DNA from: Thermosulfurimonas sp. F29
GTDB taxonomy: Bacteria; Desulfobacterota; Thermodesulfobacteria; Thermodesulfobacteriales; Thermodesulfobacteriaceae
DNA: 64,000 nt
Direction: 5' to 3'
NCBI RefSeq assembly: GCF_019688735.1
Contig: NZ_JAIFYA010000001.1
Coordinates: 434,001-498,000 of the forward strand
The notes below the pieces were generated by a model. That model worked only from the letters and a program-made list of their open reading frames with translations. It did no database searches and was not told where the DNA came from. The position numbers and the translations under genes were made by a program. Shown here piece by piece: positions 1 through 8,015 of this stretch. How positions within the stretch are numbered: the first letter of the stretch is position 1; the number at the start of each line of letters is the position of its first letter.

Positions 1-285
1 ATCGCCGCAAGCCCCAGAGGGGCTCCCGTGGGGAAGTATGTTCGGGTGAGCGTGGTGGTGGAGGCCTGGGATCGCCGATCCGCGGAGGAACTCCGGGCCA
101 ATCAGGGACGCCTGGCCACCCTGATCCTGGACAGCCTTCAGAAGTTTCCCTACCGGAAACTGGAGACCCGCCGGGGTTTTCTGGAGCTAAAAAAGACCAT
201 TACGCAACGGCTGGCCTTCTTTTACGGAGACAAGATCAGGGACATAAGCGTGGTTCAGTTCGAAATCCGGGAGGCGAAACGCTAG
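1..285 (+). CDS. FliL-like protein, C-terminal part (5' end outside window)
   Basis: The frame is open from base 1, so the gene is cut by the window edge. A GTG at 28 is possible but no ribosome site precedes it. The visible 94 residues have a beta strand (KYVRVSVVVEAW), a helix predicted to pack on it (EELRANQGRLATLILDSL) and a final strand (IRDISVVQFEIRE). This matches the layout of the FliL C-terminal domain, the flagellar basal-body membrane protein that supports stator function. The assignment rests on layout rather than an invariant motif, and no other flagellar gene is in the window. Its TAG stop shares the CTAG palindrome with the stop of the convergent DUF4911 gene. Confidence 0.45.
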   Translation: MAASPRGAPVGKYVRVSVVVEAWDRRSAEELRANQGRLATLILDSLQKFPYRKLETRRGFLELKKTITQRLAFFYGDKIRDISVVQFEIREAKR

Positions 286-479
286 GTCAACCAGGGATCG
301 AGGTCCCGCAGGATCCCGCGCAGGCGTTCCTCCTCGTCGGGATGCACCAGAAGTAGAACCCTCCCTTCCCGGCCGGAAAGGGTTACCGGCAGGGCCAGAT
401 GTCCGAACCCCTCGAGGAGGAATCTCAAAAAGGAAAGGCGGCGCGGGTTTACCCGGAGCTCCACCTTTGCGCTTTCCAT
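282..479 (-). CDS. DUF4911 family small protein
   Basis: A 65-residue protein starting at the ATG at 479; a GTG one codon upstream is the alternative. The sequence has the DUF4911 pattern: a short strand (AKVELRVNPRRL), an amphipathic helix (FLRFLLEGFGHLA), a strand pair (LPVTLSG, GRVLLLVHP) and a last helix (EERLRGILRDL). The fold looks ACT/ferredoxin-like. The function of the family is unknown. It is divergent from recJ with only 46 bp between starts, so the two probably share a promoter region. Family call moderately sure. Confidence 0.6.
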   Translation of the reverse strand: MESAKVELRVNPRRLSFLRFLLEGFGHLALPVTLSGREGRVLLLVHPDEEERLRGILRDLDPWLT

Positions 480-525
480 CACCTTGACAATTTAGTCCGT
501 AGTCTCTAGCCTTGAAAGGACTCCC

Positions 526-2259
526 ATGGGGTTCGCTCAATATCACTGGATCCTGAAGCTCCCCCCTCGAGAAATCGTGGAGGAGTTGCGCCATCGCGGC
601 GGTTTCCCGGAATTGCTGGCGGTGTTGCTGGCCAATCGGGGATTTCGGGACCCCCGCAGGGCTCACGCCTTCCTCTATCCGGAGCTTTCCGACTTCGCCG
701 ATCCCATGACCATCCCGGAGATGCCCGAGGCGGTGAGGACGCTTGCCGAGGCCCTTACGGCCGGAGAGCCCATAGGCATCTACGCCGACTACGACGCCGA
801 CGGGGTGACCGGGGCGGCCCTCCTCCACCTCTTTTTACGGGAGATCGGGGCGCGGACCGAGGTCCTCTTTCCCCACCGGGAACGGGACGGTTACGGTTTT
901 CACGCCCACCTCCTCCCCTTTTTCCGGGAAAAGGGGGTGCGGGTGCTCGTCACCGTGGACTGCGGTATTACCGGTCACGAGGCCGTGATCGAGGCCCGAA
1001 GACTCGGACTTCAGGTGATCGTTACCGACCATCACGAGCTTCCCCCGCGTCTTCCCCCGGCCCGGGCCGTGATCACCGGAAAACGCCTGCCCGGGGACTC
1101 TCCCTTCCACGACCTTGCCGGAGTGGGCACCGTGCTGGCCCTGGTGAGGGCCCTCAGGCGCTACCTACTGGAAACGGGTTTCTTTTCCTCAAGGCCCGTC
1201 CCTAATCTCAAGCGTTATCTGGATCTTGCCGCTCTGGGCACCCTGGCGGACATGGTCCCCCTGCGGGGAGAGAACCGTCTCATAGCCTTCTTCGGGCTGG
1301 CCGAACTCTCCTCGAGCGAACGCCCCGGGATCAAGGCCCTGATGGAGGTTTCCGGGGTGAACGGAGCGGTGGGCACCGAGGAGGTCCTGTTTCGGCTGGC
1401 TCCCCGGATCAACGCCGCCGGGAGGCTTCGGGAGGCCCGGCTGGCCTTCGAGCTCCTGGTGAGCCACGATCCGGAAAGGGCCCGGGAACTGGCCGCCGAA
1501 CTGAATCGCCTCAACAGCGAACGACAGAGGGTGGAGGAACGGGTGCTTGCCGAGGCGCTGGCCCGGATGGAGGGAACGGATCCCCCCGCGGGAATAGTTC
1601 TTTACGGGGAGGACTGGCCCCTGGGGGTTCTGGGGATTGCGGCCGGTCGCATAGCCGAGAGGTTCTACCGCCCGGTGGTACTCCTTACCCGAAAGGGGGA
1701 GGTGCTCAAGGGCTCGGGCCGCAGCATCCCCGAGGTGGATCTCTACCGGGCCTTTCGCCTGTGCCAGCAAAACCTCCTGGCCTACGGAGGGCATCCCGCC
1801 GCAGGGGGGCTCAAGATCTCCCCGGAGGCCCTGGAGGAGTTTCAGCGGGCCTTCGCCCGGGCGGTGGAGCACCTCCTTTCCGAAAAGGGACTTCGTTCTC
1901 CGCTCAAACCCAGGCTGACCCTGGAGGGGCAGGTCCGCCTCAGGGAGGTCCTGGATCCCGAATTCGTGGAGGGCTTCCAGAGGCTCGCCCCCTTCGGACC
2001 GGGGAATCCCGAACCGGTGCTGGCCTTTTCCGGGTTTGAGGTGAGACAGCCGCGCCTCGTGGCGGAAAAACACCTCCGTTTCACCCTCTGGCAGGAGGGC
2101 CTGGGGCTTTCCGCCGTGGGGTTCAACTTTCCGGAAAAAGCCTTAACTTTCCTCAACGAAGGGGGAGGCAGGCTTTATCTTGCCGCGAGTCCCTGCATTT
2201 CCGAGTTCCAGGGGAACCGTTACCTGGAACTCCGCATAAAAGATCTGGCCAGGAGGTAA
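526..2259 (+). CDS. recJ: Single-stranded-DNA-specific exonuclease RecJ
   Basis: 577 residues, the usual RecJ length. RecJ degrades single-stranded DNA 5' to 3' in recombinational and mismatch repair, using Mn/Mg bound by DHH-family motifs. Seen here: motif I YADYDADGVTG at about 86-96, DCGITG near 145, the DHH triplet (VTDHHE) at 168-170, and the DHHA1 glycine motif GGHPAAGG at 421-428. A C-terminal OB-like region follows (residues about 460-577, FGPGNPEPVL). The ATG at 526 has AAAGGA upstream. The next gene's ribosome site lies within its last codons, so the two are probably co-transcribed. Confidence 0.95.
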   Translation: MGFAQYHWILKLPPREIVEELRHRGGFPELLAVLLANRGFRDPRRAHAFLYPELSDFADPMTIPEMPEAVRTLAEALTAGEPIGIYADYDADGVTGAALLHLFLREIGARTEVLFPHRERDGYGFHAHLLPFFREKGVRVLVTVDCGITGHEAVIEARRLGLQVIVTDHHELPPRLPPARAVITGKRLPGDSPFHDLAGVGTVLALVRALRRYLLETGFFSSRPVPNLKRYLDLAALGTLADMVPLRGENRLIAFFGLAELSSSERPGIKALMEVSGVNGAVGTEEVLFRLAPRINAAGRLREARLAFELLVSHDPERARELAAELNRLNSERQRVEERVLAEALARMEGTDPPAGIVLYGEDWPLGVLGIAAGRIAERFYRPVVLLTRKGEVLKGSGRSIPEVDLYRAFRLCQQNLLAYGGHPAAGGLKISPEALEEFQRAFARAVEHLLSEKGLRSPLKPRLTLEGQVRLREVLDPEFVEGFQRLAPFGPGNPEPVLAFSGFEVRQPRLVAEKHLRFTLWQEGLGLSAVGFNFPEKALTFLNEGGGRLYLAASPCISEFQGNRYLELRIKDLARR

Positions 2260-2263
2260 GGGA

Positions 2264-3628
2264 ATGAGGGTCAGCCCCTACATTTTTCGGGAATACGACA
2301 TCCGGGGGAAGGTGGGGGAGGACTTCACCCCCGAGGTGGTGCGGGCCATCGGGCGGGCCTACGGCACGGTGATCCGGAGACGGGGAGGGCGAAAGGTACT
2401 GTGCGGACGCGACGGGAGACTTTCCAGCCCGGAGCTCGAGGCCGCCCTTATCGAGGGAATCACCTCCAGCGGGATCTCGGTGACCCGTATTGGTCTGACC
2501 CCCACCCCGGTCATGTACTTCGCCCTGCACTACTTCGAGGGCTTCGACGGGGGGATCCAGGTCACCGGCTCCCACAATCCCCCGGACATGAACGGGCTGA
2601 AGATCTGCGTGGGAAAGGAGACCATTTACGGAGCCGAAATTCGGGCCCTGCGGGAGCTCATCGAAAAGGAGGACTTCGAGAGCGGAAGCGGGGACACGGA
2701 GGAACTGGACGCCCTCACCCCCTACAAGAATTACCTTCGGGAAAACATCCGTCTTTTCCGTCCCCTGCGGGTGGTGCTCGATCCGGGAAACGGCGTCTGT
2801 TCCCTTACTGCCCCGGAGGTCTTTCGGGACCTCGGCTGCGAGGTGGAGTGTCTCTTCTGCGAGGTGGACGGCACCTTTCCCAACCATCATCCCGATCCGG
2901 TGGTTCCGGAAAACCTCAGGGCCCTGCGCCGGCGCGTGGTGGAAGTGGGAGCCGATTTCGGAGTGGGCTACGACGGCGACGGAGATCGGCTGGGGGTGGT
3001 GAACGAAAAGGGGGAGATCCTCTGGGGAGACCAGCTCATGGTGCTTTTTGCCCGCAAGGTTCTTTCCGAGCGCCCCGGAGCCACCGTTATCGGCGAGGTC
3101 AAGTGTTCGCAGGTGATGTACGACGAGATCGCCCGGGCCGGAGGGCGCCCCCTCATGTGGAAGACCGGGCACTCCCTCATCAAGAACAAGATGAAGGAGA
3201 CCGGGGCGGTGCTCGCCGGAGAGATGAGCGGACACATCTTTTTCGCGGATCGCTGGTTCGGGTTCGACGACGGAGTATACGCCAGTCTGCGACTTGCCGA
3301 AATCGTCTCCGAAAGCGAACGCCCACTTTCGGAGATGCTGGCCGACCTCCCGCGCACCTGGAGCACCCCGGAGATCCGTACCGAGTGTCCGGACGAGATC
3401 AAGTTCCGGGTGGTGGAAGAGCTGGTGCGGACGCTGAAGGAGGAGGGATTCGAGGTCATCGATGTGGACGGAGCCCGGGTGGTCTTTCCCGACGGATGGG
3501 GGCTGGTGCGGGCCTCAAACACCCAGCCCGTTCTGGTGCTGCGTTTTGAGGCCCGGAGTCCCGAACGACTCGAAGAGATCCGGAAGACGATAGAGGAAAA
3601 ACTCGCCAGAGTCCGGGAAAGATTCTGA
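2264..3628 (+). CDS. Phosphomannomutase/phosphoglucomutase (AlgC-type)
   Basis: 454 residues of the alpha-D-phosphohexomutase family, which interconverts hexose 1- and 6-phosphates for LPS and nucleotide-sugar synthesis. Seen: N-terminal FREYDIRG substrate loop, the phosphoserine loop TGSHNPPDMNG near 100-110, the metal-binding loop GYDGDGDRLG near 235-244, and a C-terminal phosphate-binding part (RASNTQPVLVLRFEA). The start has AGGAGG overlapping the recJ stop. Substrate preference (mannose versus glucose) cannot be decided from sequence. Its TGA overlaps the ATG of dciA. Confidence 0.9.
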   Translation: MRVSPYIFREYDIRGKVGEDFTPEVVRAIGRAYGTVIRRRGGRKVLCGRDGRLSSPELEAALIEGITSSGISVTRIGLTPTPVMYFALHYFEGFDGGIQVTGSHNPPDMNGLKICVGKETIYGAEIRALRELIEKEDFESGSGDTEELDALTPYKNYLRENIRLFRPLRVVLDPGNGVCSLTAPEVFRDLGCEVECLFCEVDGTFPNHHPDPVVPENLRALRRRVVEVGADFGVGYDGDGDRLGVVNEKGEILWGDQLMVLFARKVLSERPGATVIGEVKCSQVMYDEIARAGGRPLMWKTGHSLIKNKMKETGAVLAGEMSGHIFFADRWFGFDDGVYASLRLAEIVSESERPLSEMLADLPRTWSTPEIRTECPDEIKFRVVEELVRTLKEEGFEVIDVDGARVVFPDGWGLVRASNTQPVLVLRFEARSPERLEEIRKTIEEKLARVRERF

Positions 3629-4065
3629 TGGAACCGCTGGGCAGGGTCCTGGAAGGTCTCCTCCCGGCCCCGGGGTATCGGGAGAGGCTCGCGGCCTGGC
3701 GGGTCCTTTCGGACTGGGAGGAGATCGTGGGCGAGGAGCTGGCCTCCCGCACCCGTCCCGCGGCCTTTGCCAGAGGGGTTCTCACCCTGGCGGTGAGCGA
3801 TCCGGTCTGGGCCTCGGCCCTCCGTTTCGAAGCCCCCCGGATCCTCTCCCTTCTTAACCGGCGAGCGGGAAGGGAACTCTTCCGGGAGATCCGTTTCGTG
3901 GTGGAGGTCTTTCCCCGCCCGCGCCGTAAAAAACGCCTTCCCGAACTCTCCCCGGAGGAGGAAGCCCGTCTGGAGGAATCCGTGCGCGTGATCGAGGATC
4001 CGGAGTTGCGGGAGGTCTTCAGGGCCTGGCGGAGAGTCCTTCTTCAGGCCGGGAAAAGAAATTAG
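3628..4065 (+). CDS. dciA: DciA/DUF721 family protein, probable replicative helicase loader
   Basis: 145 residues with the DUF721 signature: WEEIVGEELASRTRPAAFARG, then LTLAVSDPVWASALRF and LLNRRAGRELFREIRFVV, a KH-like fold. DciA is the ancestral bacterial loader of DnaB helicase in lineages lacking DnaC/DnaI. The C-terminal tail (about 90-145) is charged and probably disordered. Start overlaps the stop of the mutase gene (TGATG), so translation is probably coupled. The last 47 bp overlap the convergent methyltransferase gene. Confidence 0.75.
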   Translation: MEPLGRVLEGLLPAPGYRERLAAWRVLSDWEEIVGEELASRTRPAAFARGVLTLAVSDPVWASALRFEAPRILSLLNRRAGRELFREIRFVVEVFPRPRRKKRLPELSPEEEARLEESVRVIEDPELREVFRAWRRVLLQAGKRN

Positions 4066-4768
4066 CCACCTCCGGGCTGTAGTCCCCCTCCCTATCCCGG
4101 TAGAGGTAAAGGGGGGGCTCCACCCGGACCTCCGGCCCGGCTCCCTTGATTCCCTCCACCAGCAGGAATCGGGCCTCGTCCCCGGGGTAGGAGTGCACGA
4201 AACGCAGGCGCTTGGGCTCGAGCCCGCAGGAGCGCATCTCCGAGAGCACCTCCGCCGTGCGCAGGGCGGTGTGCACCAGAAAGATCCGTCCTCCGGTCCG
4301 GAGAATCCCCCGGGCGGCCCGGAGAAAGTCGGAAAGGGTGGCCAGGGCCTCGGTGCGGGCCACCCGGTGGGACTCCTCCGGAGGGACCCTTCCCGCGAAA
4401 AGGGGTTTAAAGGGGGGATTGACCACCACCGCGGAAAAGGAATTCGCCTTAAAGGGAGGGGCCTTTACATCTCCGCGCACCGGAAACACCCGGTTGGATA
4501 GAGCGTTTTCGAAAACGGTACATCTCAGGGCCCGGGCCAGGAGTTCCTGAATCTCCAGGGCCCAGATCCGTACCCCGGGATAGCGCAGAGCGAGCACCGC
4601 CGCGATCACCCCGCATCCGGCTCCGAGTTCCACCACCCGTTCCCGTCCCCGAAGACGCACGAACCCCGCAAGGACCAGGGCCTCCACGGAAAAACGATAC
4701 CCGTGGCTGGGCTGACAGATGACGAGCCGCCCCGCAAACACCGCATCCCGGGTGAACCCGCATCTCAT
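4019..4768 (-). CDS. TrmN6-like tRNA1(Val) A37 N6-methyltransferase
   Basis: 249-residue class I SAM-dependent methyltransferase. The SAM site is VVELGAGCGVIAAVLA near 47-62, and the adenine N6-methyltransferase catalytic motif NPPF is at about 115 (VVVNPPFKPL). The N-terminal motif SHGYRFSVEALVLAGF (about 21-36) is typical of the TrmN6/YfiC group, which methylates A37 of tRNA1-Val. The exact substrate is inferred from family resemblance. The start ATG overlaps the stop of a short upstream reading frame (4765-4935). Confidence 0.8.
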   Translation of the reverse strand: MRCGFTRDAVFAGRLVICQPSHGYRFSVEALVLAGFVRLRGRERVVELGAGCGVIAAVLALRYPGVRIWALEIQELLARALRCTVFENALSNRVFPVRGDVKAPPFKANSFSAVVVNPPFKPLFAGRVPPEESHRVARTEALATLSDFLRAARGILRTGGRIFLVHTALRTAEVLSEMRSCGLEPKRLRFVHSYPGDEARFLLVEGIKGAGPEVRVEPPLYLYRDREGDYSPEVANFFSRPEEGLSARP

Positions 4769-4935
4769 CGCAATATTCTCATAGAGGCCTCGGGGTTCCC
4801 CGTGATCTCCCGAACCAGATCTTCATGGCTCACTGCCTGAAACCAGGGAAAAACTTTACCTCCCTCGAACTCGCTCTTCTCCTCCCGGTTCAACCCTTCC
4901 TCCGGATTCCGGTCTAAAAAATCGCGTTCCACCAC
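4765..4935 (-). CDS. Possible small protein of 56 residues, unknown
   Basis: A reading frame from GTG (4935; another GTG at 4932) to a TGA that overlaps the ATG of the TrmN6-like gene by 4 nt (ATGA). The product is acidic and helix-rich, with segments FEGGKVFPWFQAV and SHEDLVREITGNPEA. I do not recognise it. Coupling to the next gene and the composition favour a real peptide, but no ATG and no clear ribosome site are seen. It may equally be the remnant of a longer gene. The rest of the 260-bp gap (4936-5028) shows nothing else. Confidence 0.3.
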   Translation of the reverse strand: MVERDFLDRNPEEGLNREEKSEFEGGKVFPWFQAVSHEDLVREITGNPEASMRILR

Positions 4936-5028
4936 CGGCTTTCCCGATCCCTCCCTCTGGCTCCCGAATATCCTCCATTATCCCCTGACCTCAGGCCCTC
5001 CTGGACCTGCTTTCCCCCTTCGACTTAT

Positions 5029-6735
5029 TTAATTTTTACTTATACTGTCCAGATTTCGAGGGCCACTTCTCAGGGGAAAAACCGGGCAGGGGCGCCGGGG
5101 CGGCCAGTTTCGCATCACGGGATCGGAAAAGTCCCGATGACAGGGCAGACACAGGCCCACCCTCAGGATGCGCCGGAGGTCCTCGGCCCCGAAGGCCCGC
5201 ACTCCCGGCCGGAAGTGCACCAGGGGTTTCCCCGAGAGGGTGACCACCTGGGAGAGACCGTGATCGAGCCCCAGGAGCTCCGCCGGGGCTTCCGCAGGGG
5301 TGAAACGCCATCGGTCGCCTCCCAGATAGGTCAGTGTTCCGTATCCCAGTCCCAGGGTCTTGGGATCCGCGTGGCAATCCGGACATCCCCGGGCCCTTCC
5401 GGTGTTGTGGGGATACTGGTGGGACCAGGTGATGCGCCGGAACTCCCTCTCCACCTTCCCCTCCGGGGAAAGAAGGGTCACGAAGTCCTGTCAGCCCGGA
5501 ACCAGAATCTCCACCCTGTTTCGGTAAAGGCCCAGGGTGGGCCGGGTCAAGCGCATGTAACTCCGGAACTCCTCCCACAGCCCTGCGGTCTTGCGGAAGG
5601 AGAGCTTGTCGAGCTGTCTTTCCCGGGGGTCCCTTCGCACATGACAGCCGAAACACTGGGGGACGCGGCGGTCGTGACAGGCGTAACAGGCCAGACGGCG
5701 ATGTACCCGATGCCGACAGGCCACGGGATCCGGGGGTTTAATCAGGAGGAGTTTGCCGGTGAGTTTGGCCCGGAGATAGAGTTTTCCGTTCCTCCTCACC
5801 AGGTTGGAGAGCCGGGTCCCCTTCCGGGTCTTTCCGTCTCCGCCGTGACAGGTCTCGCAGGTGATCTCCACGGATTCCTCGAGGTGGGCGTAACTCCTTC
5901 CGTCGCCCATGGTTTCGTTCTGGACATGACAGTCCACGCAGCTCATTCCGGCCTTGTAGTGCACATCCGGGGGTATCCGGGAGACGAAGCGACCGTCGGC
6001 CAGCTCCTCCGCGCCGAAGGTGCCCTCGCGAATGGGGGCTCCGTACTGTTCGTTTTCGTAAAGTCCCTGATAGGACAACCCGATGCGACCGCTACGATTG
6101 TGGCATCGAGCGCAATTCTTGACGGGAATCCTGCGGGTGAGCACCGGGTGAGGTCTTTTCCCGGGCCCCTTCCCAGGGACGAGGTGGCAGGCCGCGCACC
6201 CTCCGCCCTTCTCCCTGAGGAATCCCGGAAGCTTCTCCCGGGGAAGCCACAGGTGACAGGTTCCGCAGAGCTTGCGGAAGTAGTCCAGAGCCGGGGAACT
6301 CTCCCCGCTCTTCATGAGGGCCTCCACCGAGGCCTCGGCCCCGAAGTCCTTTATCTCTCCCCAGTAATACCGCAGGGTGGTGATGATGCCTCTGTTGGTG
6401 GCCATGAGGCTCTTTTTGACCCTCCTGCCGTAGCCGGGGTGACACTCCGGACGCCCGCAGGTGCGATCGGCCAGCCGCAGGTCCGCCGGGTTCTTCACCA
6501 TTCCCCGGTGGGCCCGTTCTTTCTCCACGGTGAGGGGATCTCCCAGGTGACAGTCCGCACACCCCACCACTCCGCGGGCGTGAGCCCGTCCCGGGCTCTC
6601 CCGATGACAGGCCAGACACATGTCCACCCTGCCGGAGGTCAGGGTGTAAACCCTGGGGGCGCGACGAAACCTCCTTTCCCTGATCACCACCGCCACGAGG
6701 AGGATCACCAGGGCGAAAGCCAGCCCTCTTTTCAT
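5029..6735 (-). CDS. 12-haem membrane-anchored cytochrome c, predicted selenoprotein (in-frame UGA at 5491-5493)
   Basis: One continuous frame of 568 residues if the TGA at 5493-5491 is read as selenocysteine 415; no frameshift is needed. A membrane anchor is at residues 4-18. Haem motifs: CXXCH beginning at about 40, 59, 157, 180, 208, 266, 293, 350, 361, 451 and 529, plus one CX4CH (CGRPECH) at 93. Two of the twelve lie after the UGA, so truncation would lose them. The UGA is followed by a SECIS-like hairpin (5454-5472). The ATG at 6735 overlaps the cytochrome b stop (ATGA). It should sit on the outer face of the inner membrane and take electrons from the Rieske/cytochrome b pair encoded just upstream. 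A Geobacter ext (selenite/tellurite) operon cytochrome is a possible relative, but I cannot verify that. The alternative is two separate cytochromes or a nonsense mutation. Confidence 0.8.
5454..5472 (-). promoter_or_regulatory. Bacterial SECIS-like hairpin downstream of UGA
   Basis: On the minus strand, starting 19 nt after the UGA, CUUUCCCC pairs with GGGGAAGG (one U-G pair) around a 3-nt loop GGA. The loop guanosines are 27-28 nt after the UGA, inside the spacing known for bacterial SECIS elements, which need a G in the loop for SelB binding. The element lies in coding sequence, as is usual in bacteria. Function is inferred from position and shape. Confidence 0.65.
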
Positions 6736-7595
6736 CGCCAGAGCCCCCAGAGGGTAAGTCCCCCGTAAAGGAGCCCCCAGAGGGTGAGTCCCAGCAGGGC
6801 CGCACGCCGAACCCGGGGGAAGACGACGACCAGATAGAAGACCGGCCCCGCCAGGGGAAAGAGCAGCCCGGCCACCTCCGGACGGAGGTGACGCAGGGCC
6901 TCCTGGATACCCACGAAGAACCAGGGGCCCTTGACCAGTAGATAGGTCCCCGGGGCGTGCAAGCCCACCGGAATCACCAGGGCCGCTCCACAACAAAGGA
7001 CCAGGGCGAGGAGCAGTTCGGAAAGGGGCAGTCGCCGCAGCCTGAAGTGCCAGACGCCCATCCCCAGGAGAAGGCCCAGGGAGCCGTAGATGTGAAAGAG
7101 ATAGGCCCGGTGCACTCCGTCCTCCCGCACCATGAAGAGCAGGGCGTCAAGGGTTTTCCCGGCCAGGGGGATCTTCAGGGTCAGGCTTTCGGCGATGTAG
7201 CCGGCCAGCCGTCCGGTTTCGTCCCATCGGGTAATGTATCCGGTGAAGGCAAGGATAAAGAGGAGGGGAAGGGAGAGGGTGAGCCCCAGCCAGGAAAGGG
7301 GCGTGCGCCGAAGGTAGGCCCGGGCCAGGAGGGCCTCCACCGCGTGATAAAGCAGGGAAAGCAGCACCAGCCAGGCGCTAAAGTAATGCACCCTGCGCCA
7401 GAAATCCCCGAAGGGGACCACATTCTCGATCCCCACCGTGGAAACGAAGGGCGCGGATTCGGAGAAGGGATAGGCCAGAAAGAGGCCCGACGCCACGGCC
7501 ACCAGCAGGGCGGCGGTGAGCATCCAGGAAATCCGCGGGCTAACCCGGTATCTCGAGGACAAGTCCGGCTCGGGTCCTTTCGAAACGGAGCGCAT
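6732..7595 (-). CDS. Di-haem cytochrome b (b6-type quinol oxidising subunit)
   Basis: 287-residue membrane protein with about seven to eight hydrophobic segments. Two haem-ligand pairs are visible: H-X13-H in the segment HYFSAWLVLLSLLYH and H-X14-H in HIYGSLGLLLGMGVWH, the spacing of cytochrome b/b6. It should bind two b haems and, with the Rieske protein, oxidise menaquinol and pass electrons to the multihaem cytochrome c. The ATG at 7595 overlaps the Rieske gene by 56 nt in another frame; its own stop overlaps the start of the cytochrome c gene. A shorter start at 7522 would lose the cytoplasmic N-terminus. Confidence 0.85.
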   Translation of the reverse strand: MRSVSKGPEPDLSSRYRVSPRISWMLTAALLVAVASGLFLAYPFSESAPFVSTVGIENVVPFGDFWRRVHYFSAWLVLLSLLYHAVEALLARAYLRRTPLSWLGLTLSLPLLFILAFTGYITRWDETGRLAGYIAESLTLKIPLAGKTLDALLFMVREDGVHRAYLFHIYGSLGLLLGMGVWHFRLRRLPLSELLLALVLCCGAALVIPVGLHAPGTYLLVKGPWFFVGIQEALRHLRPEVAGLLFPLAGPVFYLVVVFPRVRRAALLGLTLWGLLYGGLTLWGLWR

Positions 7596-7938
7596 AAAGC
7601 CCTCTCTTGGCCGGTCCGGCGATGTAAGCCCCGGTCAGGGTAAAACGGCTCTGGTGGCACGGACAGAGAAAAAGCTCCCGATCCGGGATGTAGTTCACCG
7701 TGCAGCCCAGGTGCGGACACCTCCTGGAGAAGGCGCGAAGGCGTCCGTCGGCAGCCCTCACCAGGAAGTACTCCTCCCCCACCTTCACCCTCCCCGGGAG
7801 GGGGAGGTCCTTTTCCTTTATCAGGATCTTTCGGGGGGGGCGGGGCAGAAAGTGTTCCGCCGTGCGCAATCCCAGAAATCCGAGAAGCGCAAACGCCCCA
7901 CCACCAACCAGCACCTGGAGGAGGTCCCGCCGTTGCAT
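7540..7938 (-). CDS. Rieske [2Fe-2S] protein with Tat-type N-terminus
   Basis: 132 residues from the ATG at 7938. The N-terminus MQRRDLLQVLVGGGAF is a twin-arginine signal/anchor, as expected for Rieske proteins exported folded. The cluster ligands are in CPHLGC and CPCHQS (C-X-H-X2-C and C-X2-C-H). It is the first gene of a three-gene unit (Rieske, cytochrome b, multihaem cytochrome c), a bc-complex-like quinol oxidising module. A -10 box lies 6 nt before the ATG, so the message may be leaderless. A longer start at 7956 would fall inside the promoter. Confidence 0.88.
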   Translation of the reverse strand: MQRRDLLQVLVGGGAFALLGFLGLRTAEHFLPRPPRKILIKEKDLPLPGRVKVGEEYFLVRAADGRLRAFSRRCPHLGCTVNYIPDRELFLCPCHQSRFTLTGAYIAGPAKRGLYALRFERTRAGLVLEIPG

Positions 7939-7944
7939 GCCCCT

Positions 7945-7973
7945 ATTTAACCCCAAAGGCCCATCCTTGCCAA
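7945..7973 (-). promoter_or_regulatory. Promoter of the Rieske/cytochrome operon
   Basis: On the minus strand, TTGGCA (7973-7968), a 17-nt spacer and TTAAAT (7950-7945) form a good housekeeping promoter. The start point would fall at or next to the Rieske ATG (7938), so the mRNA is probably leaderless. Confidence 0.55.
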
Positions 7974-8015
7974 ACGCTCGAAGCCCTATTAACTTTGCGG
8001 AAAAAGGGGTGAGTC

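Noticed and set aside
5029-6735. Frameshift or two independent cytochrome genes at the TGA
   Set aside because: Both halves are in the same frame and only the TGA separates them; the second half has only a GTG without a ribosome site and no signal peptide.
5137-6768. Long open frame on the plus strand opposite the cytochrome
   Set aside because: It is an antisense shadow created by high G+C; it lacks family features and covers a clearly coding gene.
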